64,000 nucleotides of DNA from Agrilutibacter niabensis. Lineage in GTDB: Bacteria; Pseudomonadota; Gammaproteobacteria; Xanthomonadales; Xanthomonadaceae. This document shows positions 33,253 through 41,859 of the stretch, piece after piece. The stretch covers positions 682,001-746,000 of the forward strand of contig NZ_JBHSNJ010000012.1 in NCBI RefSeq assembly GCF_042657165.1, written 5' to 3'. The translations under genes were made by a program, and so were the position numbers. Positions within the stretch are counted from its first letter, which is position 1. The number at the start of each line of letters is the position of its first letter. Under the pieces are notes generated by a model, which was given only the letters and a program-made list of their open reading frames with translations, made no database searches and was not told the origin of the DNA.

Positions 33253-34416
33253 ATGGCCCTGCCTTCCTACGATCTGTACGACGTCCGTTCCCTCCTGAGC
33301 GAAGAAGAGCAGGCCGTACAGGACACCGTTGCGCGCTTCACCAACGAACGCGTCCTGCCGATCATCGGCGAGGCCTTCGATGAAGCCCGCTTCCCGCGCG
33401 AACTGATTCCCGAGATCGCCGAACTGGGCCTGCTCGGCTCGTCGCTCCCGGAAAAGTACGGCTGCGCCGGCCTCAATGCCGTCAGCTACGGCCTGATCTG
33501 CCAGGAACTGGAACGCGGCGACAGCGGCATCCGCAGCTTCGTCAGCGTGCAGTCGTCGCTGTGCATGTACCCGATCTATGCCTACGGCACCGAAGAGCAG
33601 CGCATGCGCTGGCTGCCGTCGATGGCGCGCGGCGAGACCATCGGCTGCTTCGGCCTGACCGAACCGCATGGCGGCTCCGACCCGGCCAACATGAAGACCA
33701 ACGCGCGCAAGGACGGCGGCGACTGGATCCTCAACGGTTCGAAGATGTGGATCACCAACGGCAACGTCGCCGACATCGCCATCGTCTGGGCGCAGACCGA
33801 CGAGGGCATCCAGGGCTTCGTGGTCGAGAAGGGCATGGCCGGCTTCGCCGCCCAGGAAATCAAGCACAAGATGAGCCTGCGCGCCTCGGTCACCAGCGCG
33901 CTGTACTTCGACAACGTGCGCGTGCCGGAAGCCAACCGCCTGCCGAACGTCAAGGGTCTCAAGGGCCCGCTCGGCTGCCTCACCCAGGCCCGTTACGGCA
34001 TCACCTGGGGTCCGATTGGCGCGGCCATCGCGTGCCTTGAAGAAGTGCTTGGCTACACCAAGGAACGCATCCTGTTCGACCGCCCGGTTGCGGCCACGCA
34101 GAGCGCGCAGATCAAGATGGCCGAGATGGCCCGTCGCATCACCCTGGCGCAGCTGCTGGTCGTCCAGCTCGGCCGCCTGAAGGATGCCGGCAAGATGCAG
34201 CCCGCACAGGTGTCGCTGGCGAAGTGGAACAATTGCCGCATGGCCATCGACATCGCGCGCGAATGCCGCGACCTGCTCGGCGGCGCCGGCATCACCACCG
34301 AACACGCCGCGATCCGGCACGCGCTGAACCTGGAATCCGTGATCACCTACGAAGGCACCGAGACGGTGCACCAGCTGGTGATCGGCCGCGAGCTCACGGG
34401 AATCAACGCGTTCTGA
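33253..34416 (+). CDS. gcdH: Glutaryl-CoA dehydrogenase (acyl-CoA dehydrogenase family)
   Basis: This 387-residue flavoenzyme oxidatively decarboxylates glutaryl-CoA to crotonyl-CoA in lysine and tryptophan breakdown. It carries the FAD signatures GCFGLTEPHGGSDPANM and WITNGNVADIAIVWAQ. The C-terminal block ITYEGTETVHQLVIGRELTGINAF holds the catalytic Glu of the Y-E-G-T motif and matches glutaryl-CoA dehydrogenases more closely than short- or medium-chain enzymes. The segment RSFVSVQSSLCMYPIY is also typical of GcdH. The ATG at 33253 is chosen over an upstream TTG. The next gene begins 71 nt downstream. Confidence 0.9.
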   Translation: MALPSYDLYDVRSLLSEEEQAVQDTVARFTNERVLPIIGEAFDEARFPRELIPEIAELGLLGSSLPEKYGCAGLNAVSYGLICQELERGDSGIRSFVSVQSSLCMYPIYAYGTEEQRMRWLPSMARGETIGCFGLTEPHGGSDPANMKTNARKDGGDWILNGSKMWITNGNVADIAIVWAQTDEGIQGFVVEKGMAGFAAQEIKHKMSLRASVTSALYFDNVRVPEANRLPNVKGLKGPLGCLTQARYGITWGPIGAAIACLEEVLGYTKERILFDRPVAATQSAQIKMAEMARRITLAQLLVVQLGRLKDAGKMQPAQVSLAKWNNCRMAIDIARECRDLLGGAGITTEHAAIRHALNLESVITYEGTETVHQLVIGRELTGINAF

Positions 34417-34487
34417 TTGTTCTTTGATGGCGGTTCCCGCATCCGCGGGGACTGCGACGGCGTCCGAAACACGGCGGAGGATCCGGC

Positions 34488-35039
34488 TTGGCAGCTCCCG
34501 AAGTCCAACTCGAAACCGAACGCCTGATCCTGCGCCTGCCGCGCGTCGAGGATTTCGAACGCTATGCGGAGATGCTGGCGGACGAGAGTTCGCACCACAT
34601 CGGCGGCCCGCTGCAGCGCCACGACGCGTGGCGCCGCTTCCTGCAGATGCCGGGCGCCTGGATGCTGCAGGGGTTCGCGATGTTCTCCGTTGTCGAGAAA
34701 TCGAGCGGTCGCTGGATGGGGCAGGCGGGGCCGTGGCGACCCGATGGCTGGCCCGGCACCGAAGTGGGGTACTCGTTCCATCCCGATGCACGCGGCAGGG
34801 GATACGCGACGGAGGCCTGCGCCGCGGCCATGGACTGGGCTTTCGATGTGTTGGGCTGGGATGAGGTGATCCATTCCATCGCGCCCACCAACACGGCTTC
34901 GCAGGCCGTTGCCCAACGCCTGGGGTCGTACAACCGCGGGCCGGGCAAGTTACCGCCGCCGCTGGATGCGCATGCCATCGACATCTGGGGACAGACGCGC
35001 GGGGAATGGCTGGCGCGCCGTAAGGAGCTGGTCGCGTGA
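34488..35039 (+). CDS. GNAT family N-acetyltransferase (RimJ-like)
   Basis: The 183-residue protein begins with the RimJ/RimL-type LETERLILRLPRVEDFERY and has the acetyl-CoA loop GRGYATEAC (R/Q-x-x-G-x-G/A), then IAPTNTASQAVAQRLG. It should acetylate an amine on a protein N-terminus or small molecule; the substrate is not known. The start is a TTG at 34488 with CGGAGG 7 nt upstream, better than any ATG in frame. The stop overlaps the next gene's GTG (GTGA), so they are coupled. Confidence 0.85.
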   Translation: MAAPEVQLETERLILRLPRVEDFERYAEMLADESSHHIGGPLQRHDAWRRFLQMPGAWMLQGFAMFSVVEKSSGRWMGQAGPWRPDGWPGTEVGYSFHPDARGRGYATEACAAAMDWAFDVLGWDEVIHSIAPTNTASQAVAQRLGSYNRGPGKLPPPLDAHAIDIWGQTRGEWLARRKELVA

Positions 35040-35677
35040 TAACGGTCTACGGGTTCTCACCCTCGGGCAATTGCCACAAGGTGCGCCTGCTCCTGGAGCA
35101 GTTGGGCCGCGACTACCGCTGGGTCGAGAAGCGCAGCGACGACGGGTCCACGCGCACGCCGGAAATGCTGGCGAAAAACCCCAACGGCAAGGTTCCCTTC
35201 ATCGAGCTCGATGACGGCCGCGTGCTCACCGAATCCAACGCCATCCTGCACTGGCTCGCCGAAGGCACGTCGTTCCTCCCCGATGATCCGTGGCTGAGGG
35301 CGCAGGCCCTGAGCTGGATGTTCTTCGAGCAGTACAGCCACGAGCCCTACATTGCCGTCGCCCGTTTCATCTGCGGCTGGACGCCCATCGATTCGCCCCG
35401 CCGCGCCGACCTGCCGCGACTGCGCGAACGCGGACACCAGGCACTCGCGGTCATGGAGCGCCACCTGTCATCGCAGTCATGGTTCAGCGGCGACCGCTAT
35501 GGCATCGCCGACATCGCACTGTTCGCCTACACCTGCGTGGCCGATCACGGGGGCATCGCCCTGGAGCGCTATCCCGCGATCCGCGATTGGCTCTCGCGCA
35601 TCGAGCGCACGCCTGGCTTCGTGCCGATGTCTGCCCCCGATCCGGCTGCACGGGCCTTGATCGACCAATCCGCGTAA
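35036..35677 (+). CDS. Glutathione S-transferase
   Basis: This 213-residue protein has an N-terminal thioredoxin-like domain (ITVYGFSPSGNCHKVRLLLEQL, NPNGKVPFIEL, LTESNAILHWLAEG) and a helical C-terminal domain (FEQYSHEPYIAVARFI, SGDRYGIADIALFAYT). The S at residue 8-10 and the cis-Pro in KVPF are the expected glutathione-site residues; the ESNAIL segment contacts the gamma-glutamyl group. Substrate unknown. The start is a GTG overlapping the GNAT stop. Confidence 0.88.
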   Translation: MITVYGFSPSGNCHKVRLLLEQLGRDYRWVEKRSDDGSTRTPEMLAKNPNGKVPFIELDDGRVLTESNAILHWLAEGTSFLPDDPWLRAQALSWMFFEQYSHEPYIAVARFICGWTPIDSPRRADLPRLRERGHQALAVMERHLSSQSWFSGDRYGIADIALFAYTCVADHGGIALERYPAIRDWLSRIERTPGFVPMSAPDPAARALIDQSA

Positions 35678-35718
35678 GCGGGGCCTTGCCCTCTTACGCA
35701 TCCGATATTTCCAAGAGC

Positions 35719-35735
35719 GGCGGATTGAATCCGCC
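35719..35735. promoter_or_regulatory. Perfect 7-bp inverted repeat ahead of E1 gene
   Basis: GGCGGAT and ATCCGCC flank a TGA spacer 18 nt before the ATG of the E1 alpha-beta gene. It could be an operator or a leader hairpin; its position would overlap the start of the transcript. Confidence 0.35.
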
Positions 35736-35753
35736 CTGCGAGAACCACCAGAC

Positions 35754-38024
35754 ATGTTCGCCACCATCCCCAATCCCATTCCCGCCCGCATGAAAGGCCT
35801 TAACCGGGCTGAGATCTGCGACGTCAACTTCACCGAGTTCGTGAAGGCGTGGGATGGACGCAGCGATGCCAGGCCGGCCGCGCATGAGGCCATCCTCGAT
35901 GGCAGCGCGCTCGACGCGCAGGGCTTCCGCGAACTCTTCGAGTCGCAGTTGGTCAGCCGCCACCTCGACCTGATGGCGCGCGTGCTGCGCGTGCAGAACA
36001 AGGTCTTCTACACCATCGGTTCGTCCGGCCATGAAGGCAACGCGATGGTTGCGCGGCTGACGCGCCATACCGATCCGGCTTTCCTGCATTACCGCTCCGG
36101 CGGCTTCATGGCCGAGCGTTTCCGCAAGCTGCCGGGCATGGACCCGGTGATGGATTCGGCGCTGTCGTTCGCCGCGAGCAAGGACGACCCGGCGTCGGGC
36201 GGCCGCCACAAGGTGTGGGGCAGCAAGCCGTTGTGGGTGCTGCCGCAGACCTCGACGATCGCATCGCACCTGCCCAAGGCATTGGGTACCGCGGTCGCGA
36301 TCGAGGCCGGCAAGCGCCTGGGTCACTCGCTGCCGATCCCCGACGACAGCATCGCCATCTGCTCGTTTGGCGATGCGTCGGCCAACCATGCCACCGCGCA
36401 GACCGCGTTCAACGCCGCGGCGTGGACCGCGTACCAGAAGTTGCCGGCGCCCGTGCTGTTCGTCTGCGAGGACAACGGCATCGGCATCTCGGTGAAGACC
36501 CCGTCGGGCTGGATCGCCAACCGCTTCCAGCGGATGGATGGCCTGGATTACTTCTTCGCCGACGGCCTCGATCTCGCAGCGGGCTACGGCGACGTGCAGA
36601 AGGCGGTCGAGCACTGCCGCCGTACGCGCCGGCCGACCTTCCTGCACCTCAAGACCAACCGCATCATGGGCCACGCCGGCACCGACTTCGAGATCGAGTG
36701 GCGTTCGGTGGAGGAACTGTGCAACGTGGAAGCCGGCGATCCGCTGCTGCGTTCGGCCGCCATCGCACTGGAATCCGGCCTGATGTCGAAGGACGAAGTG
36801 CTGGAGCTGTACGAAGCCACGCGCAGGAAGTGCTTCGCCGCGGCCGAAGAAGCCGATCGTCGTCCCAAGCTCGACAGGCTCGACGAGGTCATCGCGCCGC
36901 TCGCGCCCTACACGCCGAAGGCCGTGCAGAAGGAAGCCGCGCGCGCCGACTACGGCCAGCGCCGCCTCGAGGTGTTCGGTGGCGAAGCCAAGCTGCCGGA
37001 AAACCAGGCGCCACGGCACCTGGCGATCCAGATCAACAACGCGCTGCACGACATCTTCGCCAAGTACCCGGAAACCCTGCTGTTCGGCGAGGACGTGGCG
37101 CAGAAGGGCGGGGTCTACACCGTCACCAAGGGCCTGCAGAAGGCGTTTGGTCCGCGCCGCGTGTTCAACACGCTGCTGGACGAGACGATGATCCTGGGCA
37201 TGGCGCAGGGCTTCGCCAACGTCGGCCTGCTGCCGATCCCGGAAATCCAGTACCTCGCGTATTTCCACAATGCCTGCGACCAGATCCGTGGCGAGGCGGC
37301 GTCGCTGCAGTTCTTCTCCAACAACCAGTACGCCAACCCGATGGTCGTGCGCATCGCCGGCCTGGGCTACCAGCGTGGTTTCGGCGGCCACTTCCACAAC
37401 GACAACTCGATCACGGCGCTGCGCGACATCCCGGGCCTCGTGGTCGGCTGCCCATCGCGCGGCGACGACGCCGCGACCATGCTGCGCACGCTGACCGCGC
37501 TGGCCAAGGTCGATGGACGCGTGAGCGTGTTCCTCGAGCCGATCGCGCTGTACATGACCAAGGATCTGTACGAAGCCGGCGATGGCCAGTGGCTCACCAG
37601 CTATCCCAAGCCGGATGAAGCGATGCCGCTGGGCGAGGGCCGCGTGTACGGCGATGGCAACGACGACTTGGTGATCTTCACGTATGGCAATGGCGTGCCG
37701 ATGAGCCTGCGCGCCGCGCGTGCGATCGAGGCGAAGCATGGCTGGAAGGCGCGCGTGGTCGACCTGCGCTGGCTGGTGCCGCTCAACGCCTCCTACATCG
37801 TCGAGCAGGCGAAGGACGCGAAGCGGATCATCATCGTCGACGAGGGGCGCCACAGCGCCAGCGTGGGCGAAGGCGTGATCACCGCGATCGCCGAAGGCGG
37901 CTACGGAGCGCGTCCGTTCCAGCGCGTGGTCGGCGTCGATACGTATACGCCGCTCGCGGGGGCCGCATTCCTGGTGATTCCGGGCGAAGACGACATCGTC
38001 GTCGCCGCCGACAAACTGGCCTGA
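35754..38024 (+). CDS. Fused alpha-beta E1 component of a 2-oxoacid dehydrogenase (branched-chain type)
   Basis: This 756-residue protein joins both E1 subunits. The alpha half (about 1-400) has the thiamine-diphosphate motif GDASANHATAQTAFNAAAW (G-D-x-(S)...N) and TNRIMGHAGTD; the beta half (about 425-756) has LFGEDVAQKGGVYTVT, NTLLDETMILGMAQGFA and PIPEIQYLAYFHNACDQIRGEA. Such enzymes decarboxylate 2-oxoisovalerate and related branched acids, feeding an E2/E3 complex and giving precursors for branched fatty acids. No E2 or E3 gene is adjacent. The ATG is at 35754 with GAGAACC upstream; family N-terminus fits. Confidence 0.87.
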   Translation: MFATIPNPIPARMKGLNRAEICDVNFTEFVKAWDGRSDARPAAHEAILDGSALDAQGFRELFESQLVSRHLDLMARVLRVQNKVFYTIGSSGHEGNAMVARLTRHTDPAFLHYRSGGFMAERFRKLPGMDPVMDSALSFAASKDDPASGGRHKVWGSKPLWVLPQTSTIASHLPKALGTAVAIEAGKRLGHSLPIPDDSIAICSFGDASANHATAQTAFNAAAWTAYQKLPAPVLFVCEDNGIGISVKTPSGWIANRFQRMDGLDYFFADGLDLAAGYGDVQKAVEHCRRTRRPTFLHLKTNRIMGHAGTDFEIEWRSVEELCNVEAGDPLLRSAAIALESGLMSKDEVLELYEATRRKCFAAAEEADRRPKLDRLDEVIAPLAPYTPKAVQKEAARADYGQRRLEVFGGEAKLPENQAPRHLAIQINNALHDIFAKYPETLLFGEDVAQKGGVYTVTKGLQKAFGPRRVFNTLLDETMILGMAQGFANVGLLPIPEIQYLAYFHNACDQIRGEAASLQFFSNNQYANPMVVRIAGLGYQRGFGGHFHNDNSITALRDIPGLVVGCPSRGDDAATMLRTLTALAKVDGRVSVFLEPIALYMTKDLYEAGDGQWLTSYPKPDEAMPLGEGRVYGDGNDDLVIFTYGNGVPMSLRAARAIEAKHGWKARVVDLRWLVPLNASYIVEQAKDAKRIIIVDEGRHSASVGEGVITAIAEGGYGARPFQRVVGVDTYTPLAGAAFLVIPGEDDIVVAADKLA

Positions 38025-38031
38025 TCGCCTA

Positions 38032-38050
38032 GGCGGGGCTTCGGCCCGCC
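38032..38050. terminator. Hairpin between convergent E1 and ygfZ genes
   Basis: GGCGGG (38032-38037) pairs with CCCGCC (38045-38050) just after the E1 stop; a second arm GGCGGGC near 38066 could form an alternative fold. No T-tract. Confidence 0.4.
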
Positions 38051-38087
38051 GCCCTTGATAAGCAAGCGGCGGGCTCAAGCCACCCGC

Positions 38088-38948
38088 TCAGCGCGACAGT
38101 CCTTCGCGCAGCGGCGACTCCCGCACGTCGACACCCCCGGCCTGGAGCGCCTTCGCCTCCCGCTCCAGCGGCACGACGGCCAACGCCAGATGGCGCTCGC
38201 CGTCATCGGCCGATGCCACCAGATGGCCCAACGGTTCGCCGGCGGCACGCAGATCGTCGCCGGCTCGCAATGCCGCCGATCCTTCGACCAGCGCAAGCCC
38301 ACGCTTCACCTTGCCCAGGAAATGCGTGCGCGCCACGATTTCCTGGCCGGGGTAGCAGCCTTTCTTCACGCTGAAGGCGTTGAGCCGCTCCAGCGAGAGC
38401 TGTTGCGGCGTCCAGTGATCGGACTGCGCCGATGGCAGGCGGGGCAAGCCGTGCTCGAGGTCGAATGCGGCCCAGCGCGCCGCCCAGACGGGATCGTGCG
38501 AGGCGGTGGAAGCGGGCAGGATGCGCAAAGTCCGGCTGCCGCCTTCGGCACTGAAATCGAGCTCGACCCCGCCCTCGGGCGCACCGGCAAACGCGTTGCC
38601 GCTTGCCCGGGACGGTGCGCCGAACGTGCCTTCCACCCGCAGGTCGTCGCGCACGCTGATCGTCACCTTGCTGCGGAATACGAAGCGCTGCAGCGCCGCG
38701 GCCAGGGGCACCGGGTCGGCGTCGGGCAGCAGCAGCCACAGGCTCTCGTCATCGAACTTCAGCAGCGCAAACAGCGCAATCACGCGCCCCTTGGGCGTGA
38801 GCCAGCCGCTCCATTGCCAGCTTCCCGGCGCCAACGCATTGATCTCGCTCATGAATTGCGCCTGCGCGAATGCCGCGGCGTCTCGGCCGGAAAGCGCGAT
38901 CAGACGATGGTCGGGGAGGGCAAAAGGGGACTGCGGGTTGTCATGCAT
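38088..38948 (-). CDS. ygfZ: Folate-binding protein YgfZ
   Basis: The 286-residue GcvT-like protein carries the YgfZ/COG0354 hallmark KGCYPGQEIVARTHFLGKVKR (about residues 195-215), with the conserved Cys. It binds tetrahydrofolate and helps mature or repair [4Fe-4S] enzymes. It is divergent from the SDH operon, whose SdhB needs three iron-sulfur centres, so the linkage may be functional (inference). The ATG is at 38948, 29 nt from the DUF1674 gene start. Confidence 0.9.
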   Translation of the reverse strand: MHDNPQSPFALPDHRLIALSGRDAAAFAQAQFMSEINALAPGSWQWSGWLTPKGRVIALFALLKFDDESLWLLLPDADPVPLAAALQRFVFRSKVTISVRDDLRVEGTFGAPSRASGNAFAGAPEGGVELDFSAEGGSRTLRILPASTASHDPVWAARWAAFDLEHGLPRLPSAQSDHWTPQQLSLERLNAFSVKKGCYPGQEIVARTHFLGKVKRGLALVEGSAALRAGDDLRAAGEPLGHLVASADDGERHLALAVVPLEREAKALQAGGVDVRESPLREGLSR

Positions 38949-38977
38949 GGGGTCGGGAATTAAGCTTTTACGCTGTG

Positions 38978-39166
38978 ATGATAGGCCAAACCCCCCAGGA
39001 AGCCCCGCAAGAGCACGTCACGCACGCGCCGGCCGAAGCAGGGCAGAAGCCTGCAACGACCGAATCGACTGCGAATCAGACCCCAAAGGAATGGGGCGGA
39101 CGCGAAGGGCCCGAACCGACCCGCTACGGCGACTGGGAAAAGAACGGCCGTTGCATCGACTTCTAG
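38978..39166 (+). CDS. DUF1674 / SDHAF4-like succinate dehydrogenase assembly factor
   Basis: The 62-residue protein ends with PKEWGGREGPEPTRYGDWEKNGRCIDF, in which GPEPTRYGDWE-x-x-GRC-x-DF is the signature of DUF1674 (Sdh8/SDHAF4). In eukaryotes SDHAF4 binds flavinated SdhA before assembly. The N-terminal half is hydrophilic and variable. It lies 80 nt ahead of sdhC in the same direction, which supports the SDH role. The ATG at 38978 comes from the position of the family domain; an AT-rich stretch just before it could hold the promoter. Confidence 0.82.
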   Translation: MIGQTPQEAPQEHVTHAPAEAGQKPATTESTANQTPKEWGGREGPEPTRYGDWEKNGRCIDF

Positions 39167-39246
39167 CTGTCACTCCCGCTTCACCGCTCACAGTTCCTTC
39201 ATTCCGCCACGCGGCCAAGCCGCCCAGCCGAGAGACACGCACGCCA

Positions 39247-39642
39247 ATGGCGAACCGCGAACGTCCCTTGTCGCCCCACCTCCAGGTTTATCGCTGGCAG
39301 GTGCAGATGGTGACTTCGATCCTGCACCGCGCAACCGGTGTGGTCCTCGCCCTCGGCAGCCTGTTGATGGTCTGCGCCTTCCTCTCGCTGGCCGCAGGGC
39401 CAGACAAGTGGGCGCGGTTCAGCGACTTCGCGCGTTCGCCGCTCGGCTTCCTGATCCTGTTCGGTTGGAGCTGGTCGCTGGCGTTCCACCTGATCAACGG
39501 CATCCGTCACCTGGTGCAGGACGCGGGCTACGGCTACGCAATCGACAAGTTCATACGCAGCAGCTGGATCTCGGTATTCGGCAGCTTGCTGCTGACCGCG
39601 CTGATCTGGGTGCTGGCGATGGTGCAGCGGGGTGCCGCATGA
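39247..39642 (+). CDS. sdhC: Succinate dehydrogenase cytochrome b556 subunit SdhC
   Basis: The 131-residue membrane anchor has three helices. It starts RPLSPHLQVYR and holds the ubiquinone/heme motif SILHRATGV (S-x-x-HR-x-TG) and a later H in FHLINGIRHL, a heme b ligand. It anchors SdhAB to the inner membrane and takes part in ubiquinone reduction. It is the first of four subunit genes (sdhCDAB), its stop overlapping the sdhD ATG. Confidence 0.93.
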   Translation: MANRERPLSPHLQVYRWQVQMVTSILHRATGVVLALGSLLMVCAFLSLAAGPDKWARFSDFARSPLGFLILFGWSWSLAFHLINGIRHLVQDAGYGYAIDKFIRSSWISVFGSLLLTALIWVLAMVQRGAA

Positions 39643-40034
39643 GTGCTTCCAATAACCGCTTGCGTACGCCGTTGAAGACCGCGCGCGGCCTCGGTTCGGC
39701 GAAGGACGGCACGCACCATTTCGTCCTGCAGCGCATCACTGCCGTCGCGCTGGTGTTCCTGTCGCTGTATGTCGTGTGGCTGATCCTGTCGCTGGTCGGC
39801 AGCGACTACGCGACCGTCCATGCCTCGGTGGCTAATCCGTGCAACGCGGTGCTGCTGATCGCGTTCGTCGTGGCGACCTTCTGGCACGCCAAGCTCGGCC
39901 TGCAGGTCATCATCGAGGACTACGTGCACACGCCGTGGTCGGCGACGGTGCTGCACCTGGCCAATATCTTCATCTGCGTCCTCGCGGCACTCGCCAGCGT
40001 GCTCGCCATCATCCGCATCGCGCTGGGAGCCTGA
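39639..40034 (+). CDS. sdhD: Succinate dehydrogenase membrane anchor SdhD
   Basis: The 131-residue protein has three helices and the SdhD features GTHHFVLQRITAVAL, FWHAKLGLQVIIEDYVH, with the conserved H in the second helix and D/Y in IIEDYVH near the quinone site. It pairs with SdhC. It overlaps sdhC by 4 bp (ATGA) and is 3 nt from sdhA. Confidence 0.92.
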   Translation: MSASNNRLRTPLKTARGLGSAKDGTHHFVLQRITAVALVFLSLYVVWLILSLVGSDYATVHASVANPCNAVLLIAFVVATFWHAKLGLQVIIEDYVHTPWSATVLHLANIFICVLAALASVLAIIRIALGA

Positions 40035-40037
40035 ATC

Positions 40038-41843
40038 ATGGCGGCTGCTTCTAACAAGAGTTACCAGATTCAAGAACACAAGTTCGACATGGTCGTGGTC
40101 GGCGCCGGTGGCGCGGGCCTGCGTGCCACCTTTGGCCTCGCGCAGAAGGGCCTGAAGACTGCGTGCATCACCAAGGTCTTCCCGACCCGTTCGCACACCG
40201 TGGCGGCACAGGGCGGCGTCGCCGCGGCGCTCGCCAACATGGGTGAGGACGACTGGCGCTACCACTTCTTCGACACCGTCAAGGGCTCGGACTGGCTGGG
40301 CGACCAGGACGCAATCGAGTACATGTGCAAGGAAGCGATTCCGGCCATCGTCGAACTCGAGCATTACGGCGTGCCGTTCTCGCGCACCGACGACGGCCGC
40401 ATCTACCAGCGTCCGTTCGGCGGCATGACCACGCGTTACGGCGAAGGTCCGCCCGCGCAACGCACCTGCGCCGCCGCCGACCGCACCGGCCACGCGATCC
40501 TGCACACGCTGTACCAGCAGTCGCTGGCGCATGAGGCGCAGTTCTTCATCGAGTACTTCGCCCTCGACCTGATCATGGACCAGCACGGCGCCTGCCGCGG
40601 CGTGCTCGCGCTCGACATGGCCGAAGGCACGCTGCACCTGTTCCGCGCCCAGGGCACGGTGCTGGCCACCGGCGGCTACGGCCGCGCCTACTTCAGTGCG
40701 ACCTCGGCGCACACCTGCACCGGCGACGGTGGCGGCATGGCGCTGCGCGCCGGCCTGGGCATGCAGGACATGGAGTTCGTGCAGTTCCATCCGACCGGCA
40801 TCTACGGCGCCGGCTGCCTGATCACCGAGGGCGTGCGCGGCGAAGGCGGCATCCTGCGCAACTCCAACGGCGAACGTTTCATGGAGCGGTACGCGCCGAG
40901 CGTGAAGGACCTCGCCCCGCGCGACATGGTCAGCCGCTCGATGACCATCGAGATCCGCGAAGGCCGTGGCGTCGGCGAGCACAAGGACCACATCCTGCTC
41001 GACCTGACCCACCTCGGCCCCGAAGTGATCCACGAGAAGCTGCCCGGCATTGCCGAATCCGCGCGCATCTTCGCCGGCGTCGACGTCGAGAAGCAGCCGA
41101 TCCCGGTGATCCCGACCGTCCACTACAACATGGGCGGCATCCCGACCAACTACCACGGCGAAGTCGTGCAGCTGCGCGATGGCAACCCCGACGCGGTGGT
41201 TCCCGGCCTGTATGCGATTGGTGAAGCCGCGTGCGTGTCGGTGCACGGCGCCAACCGCCTGGGTTCGAACTCGCTGCTCGACCTGGTCGTGTTCGGTCGC
41301 GCCGTCGCCAACCGCGCCGCCGAGACCATCAAGCCCAACGGCGACCCCGGCAAGATCGCGTCCGATGCCTGCGACGCTTCGCTCGCGCGCCTGGACAAGC
41401 TGCGCAATGCCAACGGCGGCACGCCGACGTCCGTTATCCGCGACAAGATGCAGCGCACGATGCAGGCCGACGCCGCCGTGTTCCGCACCGGCGAGACGCT
41501 CGCCGAAGGCGTGCGCAAGATGCGCGAGATCCACGCGTCGTTCGCAGACGTCAACGTCAGCGACCGCTCGCTGGTCTGGAACTCGGACCTGATCGAGACC
41601 TTCGAGCTGTCGAACCTGCTCGACCAGGCGCTGGTCACGATCGTGTCGGCCGAGAACCGCAAGGAATCGCGCGGCGCCCACGCCCGCGAGGACTTCCCGG
41701 ATCGCGACGATGCCAACTGGCAGAAGCACACCCTGTGCTCGATCGACGAAACCGGCAACACCAAGATCGATTACCGCCCGGTGCACATGTACACGCTGAC
41801 CGACGACGTCGCCGTGGTGCCGCCGAAGAAGCGCGTCTACTGA
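40038..41843 (+). CDS. sdhA: Succinate dehydrogenase flavoprotein subunit SdhA
   Basis: This 601-residue subunit oxidises succinate to fumarate and carries covalent FAD. The nucleotide fold VVVGAGGAGLRATFGLAQKG starts near residue 17; the FAD-linking His lies in RSHTVAAQGGVAAA, and active-site residues in QFHPTGIYGAG and AKGHTR-equivalent RYGEGPPA. The R in the ANRLGSNSLLDL segment and the C-terminal helical domain are normal for the family. Flavination of this His is helped by SdhE, encoded downstream. Confidence 0.97.
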   Translation: MAAASNKSYQIQEHKFDMVVVGAGGAGLRATFGLAQKGLKTACITKVFPTRSHTVAAQGGVAAALANMGEDDWRYHFFDTVKGSDWLGDQDAIEYMCKEAIPAIVELEHYGVPFSRTDDGRIYQRPFGGMTTRYGEGPPAQRTCAAADRTGHAILHTLYQQSLAHEAQFFIEYFALDLIMDQHGACRGVLALDMAEGTLHLFRAQGTVLATGGYGRAYFSATSAHTCTGDGGGMALRAGLGMQDMEFVQFHPTGIYGAGCLITEGVRGEGGILRNSNGERFMERYAPSVKDLAPRDMVSRSMTIEIREGRGVGEHKDHILLDLTHLGPEVIHEKLPGIAESARIFAGVDVEKQPIPVIPTVHYNMGGIPTNYHGEVVQLRDGNPDAVVPGLYAIGEAACVSVHGANRLGSNSLLDLVVFGRAVANRAAETIKPNGDPGKIASDACDASLARLDKLRNANGGTPTSVIRDKMQRTMQADAAVFRTGETLAEGVRKMREIHASFADVNVSDRSLVWNSDLIETFELSNLLDQALVTIVSAENRKESRGAHAREDFPDRDDANWQKHTLCSIDETGNTKIDYRPVHMYTLTDDVAVVPPKKRVY

Positions 41844-41859
41844 TCCGGAGCGAGCAACC

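Noticed and set aside
35694..38078. 794-codon minus-strand frame opposite the E1 alpha-beta gene
   Set aside because: No motifs; antisense of a conserved enzyme.
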